From Kribbella steppae (lineage in GTDB: Bacteria > Actinomycetota > Actinomycetes > Propionibacteriales > Kribbellaceae), in NCBI RefSeq assembly GCF_004342025.1, contig NZ_SLWN01000029.1:1-49507 (forward strand): DNA of 49,507 bases, read 5' to 3'. Position numbers and translations under genes: made by a program. Within the stretch, counting starts at the first letter, position 1, and every line of letters starts with the position of its first letter. Shown here one piece after another: positions 34,173 through 41,837 of this stretch. Below the pieces are notes generated by a model that was not told where the DNA came from, ran no database searches, and saw only the letters and a list, made by a program, of their open reading frames with translations.

Positions 34173-35138
34173 GTGCGCAAGTTGTTGAGTCTGGTCGCGG
34201 TCGCGGCGCTCGGTTCCGGGCTGGTCGCCTGCGGCTCCGAGAAGCCGGAGTTCGGTGCCGGCGGGATCAAGGTGACCTCGGAGTTCGGCCAGAAGCCGAC
34301 CGTCACCCATCGCGAGGGCGAACCGGAGAAGACGCTGGTGACCGAGGTCCTCAAGGAGGGCGACGGGCCGGAGGTCAAGAAGGGTGAGCTGCTCACCGCG
34401 AACTACCTCGGCCAGATCTGGCGCGACGGCAAGGTCTTCGACAACTCCTACGACCGGGGCGCGCCGTCGTCGTTCCCGATCGGGATCGGCGGGGTCATCG
34501 CCGGTTGGGACGAGGCACTGGTGGGCAAGAAGATCGGCAGCCGGGTGATGCTGTCCATCCCGTCCGACAAGGGCTACAAGGAGAGCGGCAACGAGCAGGC
34601 CGGGATCAAGGGTGACGACACGCTGATCTTCGTCGTGGACCTGGTCGGCGCGGCCGCCAACGACACCCCGCTGGACGCGACGCCGGCCACCTCGGCGGCG
34701 AGCAAGATCAAGGTCACCGGCGAGCTGAACGCCGAGCCGAAGGTGGCGGTACCAGCCGGGACCAAGGCGCCGGCGAAGCCGGGCAAGCCGATCGTGTTCG
34801 CCCTCGGCAAGGGCAAGCCGATCGAGGCAGGCAGTCAGTTGGTCGGCCGGTACGTCGTGTACGACTACACCGGTAAGAAGCAGGCCAGCACCTGGGACGG
34901 CCAGCCGGCCGCCAACGGTCAGCCCGCGCAGCCGGGTGCTCCGACCGACCAGCTCCAGGTAGGCCCCGGCCCGAACGGCCAGGCCGGCGCACTGGACGGG
35001 CTGGCAGGCATCCCGATCGGCAGCCGCGTTCTGGTCGAGCTCCCGCCGTCGAAGGACGCCAAGGGCAAGGCCATCAGCGCCTTCGCGGTCATCGACATCC
35101 TCAACGCTTTCCCGGCCCCCAAGCAGCAGGGCCAGTAA
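34173..35138 (+). CDS. FKBP-type prolyl isomerase lipoprotein, two domains
   Basis: A 321-residue exported protein. A signal peptide ends in the lipobox LVAC at residues 18-21 (lipidated Cys 21). The first FKBP domain, residues about 65-155, has the canonical YLGQIWRDGKVFDNSYDRG and FPIGIGGVIAGWDEALVGKKIGSRVML segments. A second, degenerate FKBP-like domain occupies residues about 210-320 (QLVGRYVVYDYTGKK and IPIGSRVLVELPPSKDAKG). It folds exported proteins outside the membrane. GTG 34173 follows AGGTG. Confidence 0.9.
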   Translation: MRKLLSLVAVAALGSGLVACGSEKPEFGAGGIKVTSEFGQKPTVTHREGEPEKTLVTEVLKEGDGPEVKKGELLTANYLGQIWRDGKVFDNSYDRGAPSSFPIGIGGVIAGWDEALVGKKIGSRVMLSIPSDKGYKESGNEQAGIKGDDTLIFVVDLVGAAANDTPLDATPATSAASKIKVTGELNAEPKVAVPAGTKAPAKPGKPIVFALGKGKPIEAGSQLVGRYVVYDYTGKKQASTWDGQPAANGQPAQPGAPTDQLQVGPGPNGQAGALDGLAGIPIGSRVLVELPPSKDAKGKAISAFAVIDILNAFPAPKQQGQ

Positions 35139-35152
35139 GCCCAAACGCATAA

Positions 35153-35191
35153 CCCGAGGGCCGGTCTCCCAAGCGGAGGCCGGCCCTCGGG
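35153..35191. terminator. 12-bp hairpin after the FKBP gene
   Basis: CCCGAGGGCCGG (35153-35164) pairs perfectly with CCGGCCCTCGGG (35180-35191). It lies between the convergent FKBP and membrane-protein genes, so it may work in both directions. Confidence 0.75.
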
Positions 35192-35195
35192 CTGT

Positions 35196-35639
35196 TCACC
35201 GGCGGAACCAGCGGTTGGTGTCTGGGTGGAAGCTCAGGATCAGCGCCGCGAGCAGGGCACTCAGGTGGATGGTGCGGAGGGCGGCTGACATGAGGAACGA
35301 GGCGGACCAGTCGAGGTGCGTCAGGTCGTTCTGCGCCAGCCACGTGACGGGCTCGTAGACAAGCGACACGAGCCCCACTGTGCCCAACAAACCGGCCAGC
35401 AGATAGCGGGACCACGGCACGCCCCGGCGGAAGTACCGGTCGATGGTGACGAACAAGCCGCCGTACACCAGCGTGCGGACGGCAAGCTGCGCCGCCAGAG
35501 CAGACATGGAGATCCCGTCGCCGACCGCGACGATCGCGCCGGCAACGGACTCCGCGACACCCGCACCAACGGCGAGCAACCACATCCAGGTGGCCCAGGG
35601 AGCTGTCAGCGGTGTCTGAGGAGGAGCAACGATTGCCAT
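35196..35639 (-). CDS. Small membrane protein, four predicted helices
   Basis: A 147-residue protein with helices around residues 20-40 (MWLLAVGAGVAESVAGAIVA), 50-70, 80-100 and 115-135, in a plan resembling small uncharacterised integral membrane proteins. Function unknown. ATG 35639 is chosen because GGAAG precedes it; a longer open frame would overlap the DUF3866 gene. It follows DUF3866 by 31 bp on the same strand. Confidence 0.6.
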   Translation of the reverse strand: MAIVAPPQTPLTAPWATWMWLLAVGAGVAESVAGAIVAVGDGISMSALAAQLAVRTLVYGGLFVTIDRYFRRGVPWSRYLLAGLLGTVGLVSLVYEPVTWLAQNDLTHLDWSASFLMSAALRTIHLSALLAALILSFHPDTNRWFRR

Positions 35640-35670
35640 GCTTCCAGCGTCGCCGCGAAAGCCGGGTGAA

Positions 35671-36771
35671 TCAGGAGTACTGAGACCCCACCCTCGGTGG
35701 TGGTACGTCCACCAGGCCGGCGGCGTGGCGACCGGCGGCTGCGGCGGCTTCGAAGTAGGCGCGGTCGCCGTCGAGGTCACGCCCCATCGTCGACAGCTTC
35801 ACGGGTGCTGCCCGCATAGCGTCGTACAGGCCGTCGACACCGACCCGTACGACGCGATGCCGCCCCTTCAGCGGTTCAGCGGCGTCTCGGACCGCATCGC
35901 CGAACTCACCCGGCAAGTCCGGTACGACGACATCGGCAGGCTGGAGTGCCACGCGGCCGTACGCAGTGAGGCTGTGGTGCGAGATACCCCGGTGCCGCGG
36001 TCGTGGGTCGGCCTCTGAGATCCGCAGCGACGCCACAGCCCGTCCACCCAGCGTGCCAACCGCGTTGACCGCCTCACCCGACTGCACCCCGGAGAACCCC
36101 CAGCGAGTCCCAGTGCCGAGGTTGCCCGGCCCCTGCGTCAGTACGACGAGCTCCGCCGTCAGCACGTGCACAGCAGTCAGCAGCCCGGTGTGAACCGTGA
36201 CAGCCTCCCGATCGCCGCCGTACGCCTGTCCAACGGTCACAGACCCGCTCAGCCACCCACTGTCCCGCAGGGCAGCCACAGTCCGCGAGAACGCCAGCGG
36301 GAGCGCCCCACCATCAGTCATCACGTACACGACCCGAGTGGTCGGCCGAGCCTCGTACACACCAGCCAGCACGGCGGGCAGCGCCGAGTGCAGGTCCGCC
36401 ACGACGACCGGCGTACCGAAGAGGTCGTCCGCATCACGCAGTACGTCGTGGTCCGGTGAGTCCTGCTCGTCCGCACCCAGCACCATCGTCTGCAACGGCG
36501 TGTAGCGAGCCTTGACCAGGTGACCGTGCTCTGGTGGGTCTGCAGGCAGCCGATCCGGTACGGCGACCACCAGCGCGTACCCACCCGTCCCCAGGCCTTT
36601 GTCGAGCGCCCCGACGTTCAGCAGCACCCTGTCGCCGGCGACCGGCGTACCGACCAGGTCTGGGTAGGCCAGAGCGCGCACAGTCTGCGCACCAACCATC
36701 ACAGTCAGTTCAATTGCGCCGGTCCAGCTCCGCCCGACCTCACGCACCACACCGTCGCGCCACCGAATCAC
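35671..36771 (-). CDS. DUF3866 family protein
   Basis: A 366-residue soluble protein of the DUF3866 family, seen in actinobacteria and firmicutes, function unknown. VTVMVGAQTVRALAYPDLVG-like opening, LLNVGALDKGLGTGGYALV, the GHLVKARYTPLQTMVLG motif near residue 82 and RHRGISHHSLTAYGR near residue 260 are recognisable. GTG 36771 is six bases after TAGAGT and has no Shine-Dalgarno, so it looks leaderless. A perfect LexA-type box overlies the -35 region of this promoter. Confidence 0.82.
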   Translation of the reverse strand: MIRWRDGVVREVGRSWTGAIELTVMVGAQTVRALAYPDLVGTPVAGDRVLLNVGALDKGLGTGGYALVVAVPDRLPADPPEHGHLVKARYTPLQTMVLGADEQDSPDHDVLRDADDLFGTPVVVADLHSALPAVLAGVYEARPTTRVVYVMTDGGALPLAFSRTVAALRDSGWLSGSVTVGQAYGGDREAVTVHTGLLTAVHVLTAELVVLTQGPGNLGTGTRWGFSGVQSGEAVNAVGTLGGRAVASLRISEADPRPRHRGISHHSLTAYGRVALQPADVVVPDLPGEFGDAVRDAAEPLKGRHRVVRVGVDGLYDAMRAAPVKLSTMGRDLDGDRAYFEAAAAAGRHAAGLVDVPPPRVGSQYS

Positions 36772-36777
36772 ACGGTG

Positions 36778-36783
36778 ACTCTA
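36778..36783 (-). promoter_or_regulatory. Candidate leaderless -10 box of the DUF3866 gene
   Basis: TAGAGT on the minus strand, six bases before GTG 36771. The LexA-type box at 36800-36815 begins 17 bp upstream and covers the -35 region. Confidence 0.5.
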
Positions 36784-36799
36784 GTGCCACCGGCGCGCG

Positions 36800-36815
36800 T
36801 CGAACCCGTGTTCGA
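36800..36815. promoter_or_regulatory. LexA-type SOS box
   Basis: TCGAAC-CCGT-GTTCGA is a perfect palindrome (16 bp, 6-4-6) matching the mycobacterial LexA consensus TCGAAC-N4-GTTCGA. It lies 28 bp from the DUF3866 start and 54 bp from the pafB start. Confidence 0.8.
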
Positions 36816-36857
36816 AGATTTCGGTGCGTGTGGGCGGGTTTTGACGCTCTGAGGCCG

Positions 36858-36863
36858 TAAGGT
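36858..36863 (+). promoter_or_regulatory. Candidate leaderless -10 box of pafB
   Basis: TAAGGT lies six bases before GTG 36870. TTGACG at 36841-36846 is too close (11 bp) to be a regular -35. No Shine-Dalgarno. Confidence 0.45.
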
Positions 36864-36869
36864 GGTCGG

Positions 36870-37832
36870 GTGTCGGCGCGGAAGAGTGAGCGACTGCTCA
36901 ACGTGGTCATCTGCCTCCTGGTCGCGCGCACCTATGTGACCAAGGAACGCATCCGCGAGGTGGTCGACGGGTACGCGGGCCAGACCGACGATGCCTTCGA
37001 GAAGATGTTCGAGCGGGACAAGGACGAGCTGCGCGATCTCGGCATCCCGATCGAGATGGGCACCATCGACAAGTTCTTCTCCGACGAGGTCGGCTACCGG
37101 ATCCGCCGGGACGTGTTCGAGCTCCCCGAGGTCCACCTGGAGCCGGACGAGGCCGCCGTACTGGGTGTCGCCGCCCGGGTCTGGCAGCACGCCAGCCTGG
37201 CCGAGGCGACCACGTCGGCCGTGCTCAAGCTGAAGGCGGCCGGGATCCAGACCGACCAGTCCGCACTGAGCGCGATCGAGCCGCACGTCGGCGCGTCCGA
37301 GCCGGCGTTCGACCCACTGTGGTCGGCCGTGGTCAGCCGGACCGCCGTCCGGTTCCAGCACCTCCGCAGCGGCGCATCGGAGCCGACCACGCGGACCCTC
37401 GAGCCCTGGGGAATCGTCTCCTGGCACGGTCGCTGGTACGTCGTCGGCCGTGACCGGGACCGTCAGGCCACCCGGATGTTCCGGATGTCCCGCATCGGCG
37501 GGGACGTGAAGACGGTCGGCGAGCCGGGCGCGTTCACCGTCCCGGAGGGCACCGACCTGCGCTCACTCGTCTCCGAGCTGGGCCCGCCGCGGCCGACGTC
37601 CGAGGCGAAGGTCCGGGCCCGCACCGGCTCGTGTGTCAGCCTCCGCCGCCGGGCCAACGCGATCGAGCCGTACGAGGAGGGCTGGGACCTCCTGCACGTC
37701 CCGTACGCCGACTCAGGTGTCCTGGCGGAGGAGATCGCGTCCTACGGCCCGGACGCGGTGGTCGAAGGCCCAGGCGACGTCCTGGACGGCGTTCTCTGGC
37801 GGCTGCGGACGGTGGCGGGGCTGCCAGCGTGA
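36870..37832 (+). CDS. pafB: PafB, WYL-domain transcription regulator
   Basis: A 320-residue protein. An N-terminal winged helix (RLLNVVICLLVARTYVTKERIREVV) is followed by a WYL domain with WGIVSWHGRWYVVGRDRDRQATRMFRMSRI near residues 175-205. PafB and PafC form the heterodimer that activates the LexA-independent DNA-damage response in mycobacteria. GTG 36870, leaderless. The gene ends 73 bp before pafC; that gap holds a GTGAAC/GTTCAC dyad around GAGCGGAGCGA. Confidence 0.92.
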   Translation: MSARKSERLLNVVICLLVARTYVTKERIREVVDGYAGQTDDAFEKMFERDKDELRDLGIPIEMGTIDKFFSDEVGYRIRRDVFELPEVHLEPDEAAVLGVAARVWQHASLAEATTSAVLKLKAAGIQTDQSALSAIEPHVGASEPAFDPLWSAVVSRTAVRFQHLRSGASEPTTRTLEPWGIVSWHGRWYVVGRDRDRQATRMFRMSRIGGDVKTVGEPGAFTVPEGTDLRSLVSELGPPRPTSEAKVRARTGSCVSLRRRANAIEPYEEGWDLLHVPYADSGVLAEEIASYGPDAVVEGPGDVLDGVLWRLRTVAGLPA

Positions 37833-37905
37833 ACGAGCGGAGCGAGTTCACCATCAAGCACAGCGAGTCTTGCTCATGCGCGCCCGCAGCGAAGCGAGGA
37901 CGTGC

Positions 37906-38883
37906 ATGAGTAATGCTCGTGATCAGGTGCAGCGACTGCTTGCCCTGGTGCCTTATCTGCGGGAGAACGACGGTGCCCGCGTGGACGACGTCGCGGCGGA
38001 GTTCGGCGTCCGGCCGAAGCAGATCATCGCCGACCTGAAGGTGCTGTGGTTCTGCGGGCTGCCCGGTGCGCAGATGGGCGATCTGATCGAGATCGACATC
38101 GAGGCTGCCGAGGGCGAAGGCGTCATCCACATCAACAACGCCGACTACCTGGCTCGCCCGCTGCGGCTGGCCGCGGACGAGGCGCTGGCCCTGCTGACCG
38201 CACTCCGGACCCTGCGCGAGGTGACCGCCGGGCCCGACCGGGACGCGGTCGACCGGGCGATCGGGAAGCTCGAGCGCGCCGCGGGGGAGGCCGCAGCCGC
38301 AAGCGAGGGCGCGGCGGCCCACGTCCACGTCGAGCCGGCCGCACCGGAGATCGCCGAGACAGTCAACCGGGCCCTGGCCGGGAAGCGACGCCTGCACCTC
38401 ACGTACGACGTCCCGTCACGCGACGAGACCACCGAGCGCGACGTGGACCCGATGCGTCTGGTCGTCTCGGAAGGCCGCACCTACCTGGAAGCCTGGTGCC
38501 GGCTGGCCGAGGACGTCCGCCTGTTCCGCCTGGACCGCATCGCCGCCGTCAAGCTCCTCGACCTGCCCAGTGAGCCTCCGCCGGAGGCGACTCCGCGCGA
38601 CCTGTCGAACGGCATGTTTCAGCCGTCCGAGCGTGACCTGCTCGCCACCATCCGGCTGGCTCCGCCGGCCCGCTGGGTCGCCGAGTACTACCCGAACGAG
38701 TCGGTCGAAGAAGGCCCGGAGAACTCCCTCATCGTCAAGCTCCGGGTCGCCGACACCGGCTGGCTCCAGCGCCTCGTCCTCCGCCTCGGCGGCGCGGCCA
38801 CAGTCCTCGACCCACCCGACCTCACCACCCAAATCGCAGCCACAGCCCGCGAAGCCCTATCGGCATACGACGACCAGGCCTAA
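37906..38883 (+). CDS. pafC: PafC, WYL-domain transcription regulator
   Basis: A 325-residue protein built like PafB: winged helix (RLLALVPYLRENDGARVDDVAAEF), a central helical region and a WYL domain near residues 180-225 (RLHLTYDVPSRDETTERDVDPMRLVVSEGRTYLEAWC), followed by a C-terminal domain ending in a WxC-like helix. ATG 37906 is chosen as GAGGA precedes it; the open frame starts further upstream and would overlap pafB. The stop codon is followed after 35 nt by structured element E2. Confidence 0.9.
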   Translation: MSNARDQVQRLLALVPYLRENDGARVDDVAAEFGVRPKQIIADLKVLWFCGLPGAQMGDLIEIDIEAAEGEGVIHINNADYLARPLRLAADEALALLTALRTLREVTAGPDRDAVDRAIGKLERAAGEAAAASEGAAAHVHVEPAAPEIAETVNRALAGKRRLHLTYDVPSRDETTERDVDPMRLVVSEGRTYLEAWCRLAEDVRLFRLDRIAAVKLLDLPSEPPPEATPRDLSNGMFQPSERDLLATIRLAPPARWVAEYYPNESVEEGPENSLIVKLRVADTGWLQRLVLRLGGAATVLDPPDLTTQIAATAREALSAYDDQA

Positions 38884-38909
38884 CCCCCTCCCCACCCCGC
38901 CCCCTGCGC

Positions 38910-38995
38910 CATTTGCGGGGATAACCCCTCAAATGGCCCCTTCTCCGTTCGGATTACGACCGGAGAAGGGGCAACTTCAGGGGTTATCCGCTGAA
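38910..38995. repeat. Structured intergenic element E2 (twin of 6499-6584)
   Basis: CATTTG (38910-38915), three bases, then a 71-nt core (38919-38989). The core has an 11-bp perfect helix (38919-38929 with 38979-38989), internal loop CAAATG/AACTTC, a 15-bp helix with one T-C mismatch (38936-38950 with 38958-38972) and a 7-nt loop GGATTAC. It lies between the convergent pafC and AlkZ-like genes. Element lengths are identical to E1. Confidence 0.85.
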
Positions 38996-39032
38996 ATTGC
39001 GGTGGCCGCGGCGGCACCGCGGGTGGGGCGGG

Positions 39033-40223
39033 TCAGGCCTGGCTGAGGTGTTTTTCCAAGGGGACGCGGAAGCGGGGGGTTACGCGGACGCCGGCCATCC
39101 AGGCGGTCCAGCGGGCGGCTTCGGCTTCGACCAGGTCGACGGTCTCGCGGCCGACGTCCTCCAGGAGCTGGAAGCGGACCTCACCGGACTCGGGCTGGCC
39201 CCAGCCGCCGATGATCCGGCCGTCGGCCCAGACGGTCGGTCCCACGTTCCCGGTGTTGTCGAAGAGCTTCGCCTTGTGCTCGCCGAGGTACCAGTCCCGC
39301 TCCTTCCAGCCCATCGGCGTCGGGTCCAGCGCGGGCAGGAACGCCACCCATGGCTCCACCGGAACCTCAGGCGCCTCGTCGGCCGGCAGCACGTAGCCCA
39401 CCTGACCGTCCAGGTCCACCGCGACCGCCTCGACCGCCGTCAGAGCCTTCTTGGTCTGTCCGGCCGTCCACCCGGCCCACCACTGCAGGTCGGCCGCCGT
39501 ACCCGGCCCGAAGGACGACAGCCAGGCGCGAGCCAGTGTCACCCGTGCCTCCTCGGCCGCGAGCTTGTCGCCCAGGCCTCCCGGCAGCCAGTCCTCCGCC
39601 GGTGACCACTGGTGCTGGCTGCTCAGCCACGTCCCCAACGGGCGTCCGCGCACGATCCGGCCCTCGGCCGACAGCTGGAACAGCACCCGGCTCGTGATGT
39701 ACGGCTGTGCGGTGTAGGCCTTCCCCTCCGCCATGCTGAGCCGGCTCCGCAGCCGCGGCTCATCCGCGGCCAGCTCCTGAGCCGTCGCGGACCCGCGCAG
39801 GGTCAGTGCCGTAGCGGTCGACTCCTCGACCGCCCGCAACCAGGTCCCGGAGGCGTCCGCGTCCGGAGCGATCCCAGCCTCGGTCAGATGCTTGACCAGC
39901 AGTTTCCGCTGCTTGATGGCGATGTCGTCGGTGCACGCCGCCTGGATGACCGGCGCGAACTGAGTCGGTACGACGAACACGGTCCGCCGCATGCCGAGCA
40001 TCCGGATCAGCGTGCGGTCGTCGTACAGAGCACGCTCCGTGCCGGCCACCTCACTGCCAGGCACCCGGGCAGCGACGGACAGGTGGACGGTGGCCGGGTC
40101 GGTGCCGTGCAGGGCGACCACGGACGCGGCCGCCTCGACCGGGTCCGCCGCCTGGACGGCCGGCCCGAGCCGATGTCGTCGGCCGATCCGTGTCCGCCGC
40201 TCCTCGACCCCGATCCGCAACAT
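39033..40223 (-). CDS. Winged-helix protein, AlkZ-like DNA glycosylase family
   Basis: A 396-residue protein of the HTH_42 (PF06224-type) family, which includes the DNA glycosylase AlkZ. Seen features are the ERALYDDRTLIRMLGMRRTVFVVP segment near residue 65 and a C-terminal GRIIGGWGQPESGEV. Which lesion, if any, it acts on cannot be read from the sequence. ATG 40223 is preferred over the longer frame because GAGGGG precedes it and upstream DNA is a hairpin region. Adjacent to pafBC, separated by element E2. Confidence 0.75.
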   Translation of the reverse strand: MLRIGVEERRTRIGRRHRLGPAVQAADPVEAAASVVALHGTDPATVHLSVAARVPGSEVAGTERALYDDRTLIRMLGMRRTVFVVPTQFAPVIQAACTDDIAIKQRKLLVKHLTEAGIAPDADASGTWLRAVEESTATALTLRGSATAQELAADEPRLRSRLSMAEGKAYTAQPYITSRVLFQLSAEGRIVRGRPLGTWLSSQHQWSPAEDWLPGGLGDKLAAEEARVTLARAWLSSFGPGTAADLQWWAGWTAGQTKKALTAVEAVAVDLDGQVGYVLPADEAPEVPVEPWVAFLPALDPTPMGWKERDWYLGEHKAKLFDNTGNVGPTVWADGRIIGGWGQPESGEVRFQLLEDVGRETVDLVEAEAARWTAWMAGVRVTPRFRVPLEKHLSQA

Positions 40224-40279
40224 CCGCCGCCCCCTCGCCGTACCGAAAGTTTCCGTTCTCCCGCGCTCGCGGAAGCAGT

Positions 40280-40305
40280 CTGCCGGTTGAGCGGCCGACC
40301 GGCAG
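40280..40305. promoter_or_regulatory. 8-bp inverted repeat between AlkZ-like and small membrane genes
   Basis: CTGCCGGT (40280-40287) pairs with ACCGGCAG (40298-40305) in the 211-bp divergent intergenic region, 57 bp upstream of the AlkZ-like start. It could be an operator. Confidence 0.35.
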
Positions 40306-40421
40306 CTCTTAAGCCGTGACTGACCCGCGTCGCGCTGGCGACACCCGGTTTTACCATCACGTTCCGACACCGTTGTCGACCGAGACGCCACGCGGGGCGT
40401 GGGCGATCACCGGGAACCGGC

Positions 40422-40427
40422 TAGGCT
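40422..40427 (+). promoter_or_regulatory. Candidate leaderless -10 box of the small membrane protein
   Basis: TAGGCT lies seven bases before ATG 40435, and there is no ribosome site between them. Confidence 0.45.
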
Positions 40428-40434
40428 CCTGGGT

Positions 40435-40626
40435 ATGTACTGGTTCCTGCTCTTCCTCGGAGTGATGGCGGTGTGGCTACTCGTCCTCGCCCTGCTCGCG
40501 AGGAGGGTGTGGGGCCAGGGCAAGGCGCTGACGCGTGAGTTGGCCGCCGCCCAGTCCAAGCTGGATGCCGCGATGTCCACGGCCGGGTCTGGACAGACCC
40601 GCGAGGATGAGCGCGCTCCGGCGTAG
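40435..40626 (+). CDS. Small single-pass membrane protein
   Basis: A 63-residue protein: transmembrane helix at residues 2-22 (WFLLFLGVMAVWLLVLALLA), then a basic stretch and an amphipathic helix RELAAAQSKLDAAM. Its type I or II topology is not clear. It lies 61 bp before tatA on the same strand. Its longer in-frame start at 40399 is not supported by a ribosome site. Function unknown. Confidence 0.6.
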   Translation: MYWFLLFLGVMAVWLLVLALLARRVWGQGKALTRELAAAQSKLDAAMSTAGSGQTREDERAPA

Positions 40627-40687
40627 TATTCGGCCCAGTTCTCACGCTTGAGCCACGAGTAAGAAGTTTTGTGAAAGGGAGATCGAC

Positions 40688-40996
40688 ATGGCACCGCTCA
40701 TCGGCATGCCCCAGGGCGCGGAGTGGCTCATCATTCTCGCCATCGTCGTGTTGCTGTTCGGATCGGCCAAGCTGCCGGCTCTGGTGAAGCAGCTCGGCAA
40801 GTCGAAGAAGATCTGGGAGGAAGAGGTCGGCCCGAAGAAGAAGGACGCGGAGCTGACCGAGGGCACCAACGAGCCCGCCCAGGCACCGACGCAGCAGGCG
40901 GCGCCCCAGGCGCAGCCGCAGGCCGCGCAGCAGCCGAACCAGGTGAACGGCCAGGCGCCGGGCGACGGCCTGCCGCCGACCCACACGGCCAACTGA
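40688..40996 (+). CDS. tatA: Twin-arginine translocase subunit TatA
   Basis: A 102-residue TatA/E protein. A single N-terminal transmembrane helix (EWLIILAIVVLLFGSAKLPAL) is followed by an amphipathic helix and a charged, Gln/Ala-rich tail. ATG 40688 has AAGGGAGAT seven bases before it. It is 16 bp upstream of tatC. The FGSAKLP hinge is a family hallmark. Confidence 0.95.
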   Translation: MAPLIGMPQGAEWLIILAIVVLLFGSAKLPALVKQLGKSKKIWEEEVGPKKKDAELTEGTNEPAQAPTQQAAPQAQPQAAQQPNQVNGQAPGDGLPPTHTAN

Positions 40997-41012
40997 CCCG
41001 AACACCACTCCG

Positions 41013-41837
41013 GTGTCATTGGTGAAGATCGGACGGCGTAAGGAACCGAAGGAACGCCGCCCGCAGGACGACGAGGGTCGGATGACCCTGCGCGAGCACA
41101 TCATCGAGCTGCGCAACCGGCTGCTGAAGAGTGTGCTCGCGATCGTTCTCGGCGCGATCCTCGGCTGGATCTTCTACAACCAGGCCCTGGAGTTCCTCAA
41201 GGACCCGTTCCAGACCAGCGTCGCGGAGCTGGCCAAGGAGAAGGACCTCAACGCGAGCCTCACCTTCACCGGTGTCGGTGACCCGCTGACCTTCCGGATC
41301 AAGATCTCCGCCCTGTGCGGACTGGTCCTGTCCGCGCCGGTCTGGCTGTACCAGCTCTGGGCCTTCATCGCGCCCGGCCTGCACCGCAACGAGCGCAAGT
41401 GGGCGATGGTGTTCTCGGGGATCGCGACCCCGCTGTTCCTCGGTGGTATGGCGGTCGCCTACTGGACCCTGCCGAAGGGCATCGAGATCCTGATCGGGTT
41501 CACCCCGCTCGAGGTCGACAACCTGATCACGCTCCCGTTGTACCTGGACTTCGTGATCCGGACGATGCTCGTCTTCGGCGTCGCGTTCCTGATACCGCTG
41601 GTGGTCGTGCTGCTGAACATCGTCGGCATCGTCCCCGGCGCCGCGCTGGGCAAGTTCCGGCCGTACATCATCCTGGTCATCTTCGTCTTCGCCGCAGTCG
41701 CGACGCCGTCCGGTGACCCGTTCACGATGTGCCTGCTCGCGATCCCGATGTGCCTGCTGTTCTTCATCGCCGAGGCCGTTGCCCGGCTGAACGACCGGCG
41801 GCGCGCACGCCGCACCGAAGAACTACTGGCCGACTAA
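41013..41837 (+). CDS. tatC: Twin-arginine translocase subunit TatC
   Basis: A 274-residue polytopic protein with six transmembrane helices and the N-terminal MTLREHIIELRNRLLKS motif (E-x-RNR) that binds twin-arginine signals. The family core includes FKDPF-like and PVWLYQLWAFIAPGLHRNERKWA. The start is uncertain: GTG 41013 and GTG 41022 are both possible, neither with a good ribosome site. It abuts the next gene by TAATG. Confidence 0.95.
   Translation: MSLVKIGRRKEPKERRPQDDEGRMTLREHIIELRNRLLKSVLAIVLGAILGWIFYNQALEFLKDPFQTSVAELAKEKDLNASLTFTGVGDPLTFRIKISALCGLVLSAPVWLYQLWAFIAPGLHRNERKWAMVFSGIATPLFLGGMAVAYWTLPKGIEILIGFTPLEVDNLITLPLYLDFVIRTMLVFGVAFLIPLVVVLLNIVGIVPGAALGKFRPYIILVIFVFAAVATPSGDPFTMCLLAIPMCLLFFIAEAVARLNDRRRARRTEELLAD

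Noticed and set aside
37833..37905. GAGCGGAGCGAG-rich spacer between pafB and pafC as a repeat element
   Set aside because: Short degenerate GAGCG motifs are common in such genomes; only one small dyad was found.
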